This document shows, one piece after another, positions 63,089 to 64,000 of a stretch of 64,000 nucleotides of DNA. Source of the DNA: Methylotenera versatilis 7 (GTDB lineage: Bacteria > Pseudomonadota > Gammaproteobacteria > Burkholderiales > Methylophilaceae). The stretch is taken from positions 434,001-498,000 of the forward strand of contig NZ_JUGF01000001.1 of the NCBI RefSeq assembly GCF_000799165.1, in the 5' to 3' direction. The notes below the pieces were generated by a model. It was not told the origin of the DNA. It saw only the letters and a program-made list of their open reading frames with translations, and did no database searches. Position numbers and translations under genes: made by a program. How positions within the stretch are numbered: position 1 is the stretch's first letter; every line of letters begins with the position of its first letter.

Positions 63089-63691
63089 TCATTCTCCTTC
63101 GTGAACGATACGTGCAAGATCGAGTAAATTGATGGCACCAGTTTTCTGCATAATTTTAGACTTATGAATTTCTACTGTGCGATGACTAATGCCTAATTGA
63201 CGTGCAATGTGCTTGTTGGGATGACCTTGCACAGCCAGAAGCATCACATCGCGTTCCCGATCTGTCAGGTTGGCAAGGAGTAACAGAGCATCTTGATGAG
63301 TAGCTTTTTCTGCTAGCAATCTTTCTGACGTATGGATAGCCGCTTTAATTGAATTAACAAGCTTTTCGCGAATTACGGGTTTGGTGAGGAAGTCTACTGC
63401 ACCTGCTTTCATTGCTTGAACACTCAGGGGAATATCGCCATGCCCAGTCAGAAAAATAACCGGCAGGAGAATGTTACGTTCTAATAGTACTTGATGTAGT
63501 TCTATACCATCCATGCCCGACATGCGTATATCGACAATTGCACAACCAAGTGTTTCTAGCTGGTACGAGTTAAGAAAAGTTTCTGCACTATCGTAAGCGC
63601 ACACGATAATATTTTCCTGTTTAATCATTAGCGTTAAAGCATCTCTTACAGCTGCGTCGTCATCGACTATAAAAACAGTGGGTTTAAGCAT
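63089..63691 (-). CDS. FixJ/TodT-type response regulator
   Basis: A 200-residue protein with a receiver domain (phospho-acceptor Asp in VDIRMSG, GHGDIPLSVQAMKAGAVDFL, TKP motif with Lys) and a LuxR-type DNA-binding domain (LTDRERDVMLLAVQGHPNKHIARQLGISHRTVEIHKSKI pattern). FixJ proteins control micro-oxic genes such as cbb3 oxidase, with FixL sensing oxygen. ATG 63691 overlaps the sensor kinase stop by eight bases. It may govern the adjacent energy/stress set, and possibly the cbb3 operon 48 kb away. Confidence 0.9.
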   Translation of the reverse strand: MLKPTVFIVDDDAAVRDALTLMIKQENIIVCAYDSAETFLNSYQLETLGCAIVDIRMSGMDGIELHQVLLERNILLPVIFLTGHGDIPLSVQAMKAGAVDFLTKPVIREKLVNSIKAAIHTSERLLAEKATHQDALLLLANLTDRERDVMLLAVQGHPNKHIARQLGISHRTVEIHKSKIMQKTGAINLLDLARIVHEGE

Positions 63692-64000
63692 GATTTGGGA
63701 TAAAGGGTAAAGTAAAATGAAACGTTGCACCATCGCTAGCGTTTTGCTCCAACCAAAGTTGTCCACCATTGGCTTTTATTAGCGCGCGACTGATGAGCAG
63801 TCCCATTCCAATACCTTTAGATTTTGTGGTAAAGAAGGGCTCAAATATTCGTTCAGCTAGTTCTTGGCTTATTCCATGCCCCCGATCTTCTACCGATACG
63901 TGGGCCATATTTTTATCTGTATATATTTTAACGCTAACAGCAATCGCAGAATCAGCTTGGCCCTTTTCATTGGTTGCTTCTATAGCATTCCTTAACAAAT
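63684..64000 (-). CDS. sensor histidine kinase, C-terminal part (cut by window edge)
   Basis: Only about 105 C-terminal residues are in the window. They form a HATPase_c domain: N-box LRNAIEATNE, G1 EDRGHGISQ, F-box IFEPFFTTKSKG, G2 GMGLLISRALIKANGG. The kinase continues beyond the right edge. It is the partner of the FixJ-like regulator, coupled by overlap, and probably is FixL/TodS-like with a PAS sensor. Confidence 0.88.
   Translation of the reverse strand, partial: LLRNAIEATNEKGQADSAIAVSVKIYTDKNMAHVSVEDRGHGISQELAERIFEPFFTTKSKGIGMGLLISRALIKANGGQLWLEQNASDGATFHFTLPFIPNHA

Noticed and set aside
1-64000. CRISPR arrays, rRNA genes, complete tRNA genes
   Set aside because: No regularly spaced repeats, no rRNA sequence, and only partial tRNA-Asn 3' halves were found.

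Overview
The window looks like the chromosome of a low-to-moderate GC betaproteobacterium, most probably a methylotroph of the family Methylophilaceae (Methylotenera/Methylophilus type). This is inferred from gene style and layout: a complete ccoNOQP-ccoG-fixH-ccoIS block next to a sulfite reductase gene, a TorF-type porin, a phosphoketolase/acetate kinase pair and a FixLJ-like two-component pair. No marker gene that fixes the species is present.

Layout. 0.1-3.1 kb (minus): DedA-rhodanese fusion, azoreductase, exported cupin and an NmrA-like reductase, facing a MocR-type regulator (3.3 kb). 4.8-15.3 kb (plus): siroheme sulfite reductase, its DUF934 partner, then the whole cbb3 high-affinity oxidase gene set with its copper ATPase and assembly factors. 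Two members, ccoQ and ccoS, are only 46 codons long. 15.3-20.8 kb: an internally duplicated unknown protein, then a minus-strand cluster of TorF porin, unknown exported protein and exported cupin, divergent from a LuxR-type regulator. 21-26 kb: a PAS-GGDEF-EAL protein, then a molybdate block (modA, an OprP-type porin, a one-domain ModE) with a near-perfect ModE operator.

20.8-37.7 kb carries four same-orientation remnants of the 3' half of a tRNA-Asn gene (20.8, 26.16, 27.8, 37.6 kb), three with a clear and one with a degenerate terminator-like sequence of its own. They become better preserved from left to right. I read them as footprints of repeated insertion at a tRNA-Asn gene. The segments between them hold cargo: c-di-GMP and molybdate genes; a PQQ-type sugar dehydrogenase; and a stress set (GAF-GGDEF, membrane proteins, hemerythrin, large-subunit catalase, SDR, tiny membrane peptides).

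38.1-43.6 kb is visibly GC-richer: a TetR regulator with two matching operators, then a YqhD-like alcohol dehydrogenase, a small monooxygenase-fold protein, a luciferase-like oxidoreductase and two MDR reductases. It looks like an acquired electrophile/aldehyde detoxification operon. An Old Yellow Enzyme gene with an ArsR regulator follows (44.1-45.6 kb).

45.8-about 55 kb is an integrated element: tyrosine integrase, PriCT_2 protein, large primase-helicase, a transposase-derived protein that has lost its catalytic residues, an ArdB/KlcA antirestriction protein and several small unknown genes. No transfer or capsid genes are visible.

55.3-64 kb is an energy/stress module: beta-CASP metallo-hydrolase, a Cys-containing partner, a DksA/TraR protein, acetate kinase, phosphoketolase, universal stress protein, nitroreductase, and a FixJ-like regulator with the C-terminus of its sensor kinase cut by the window edge.
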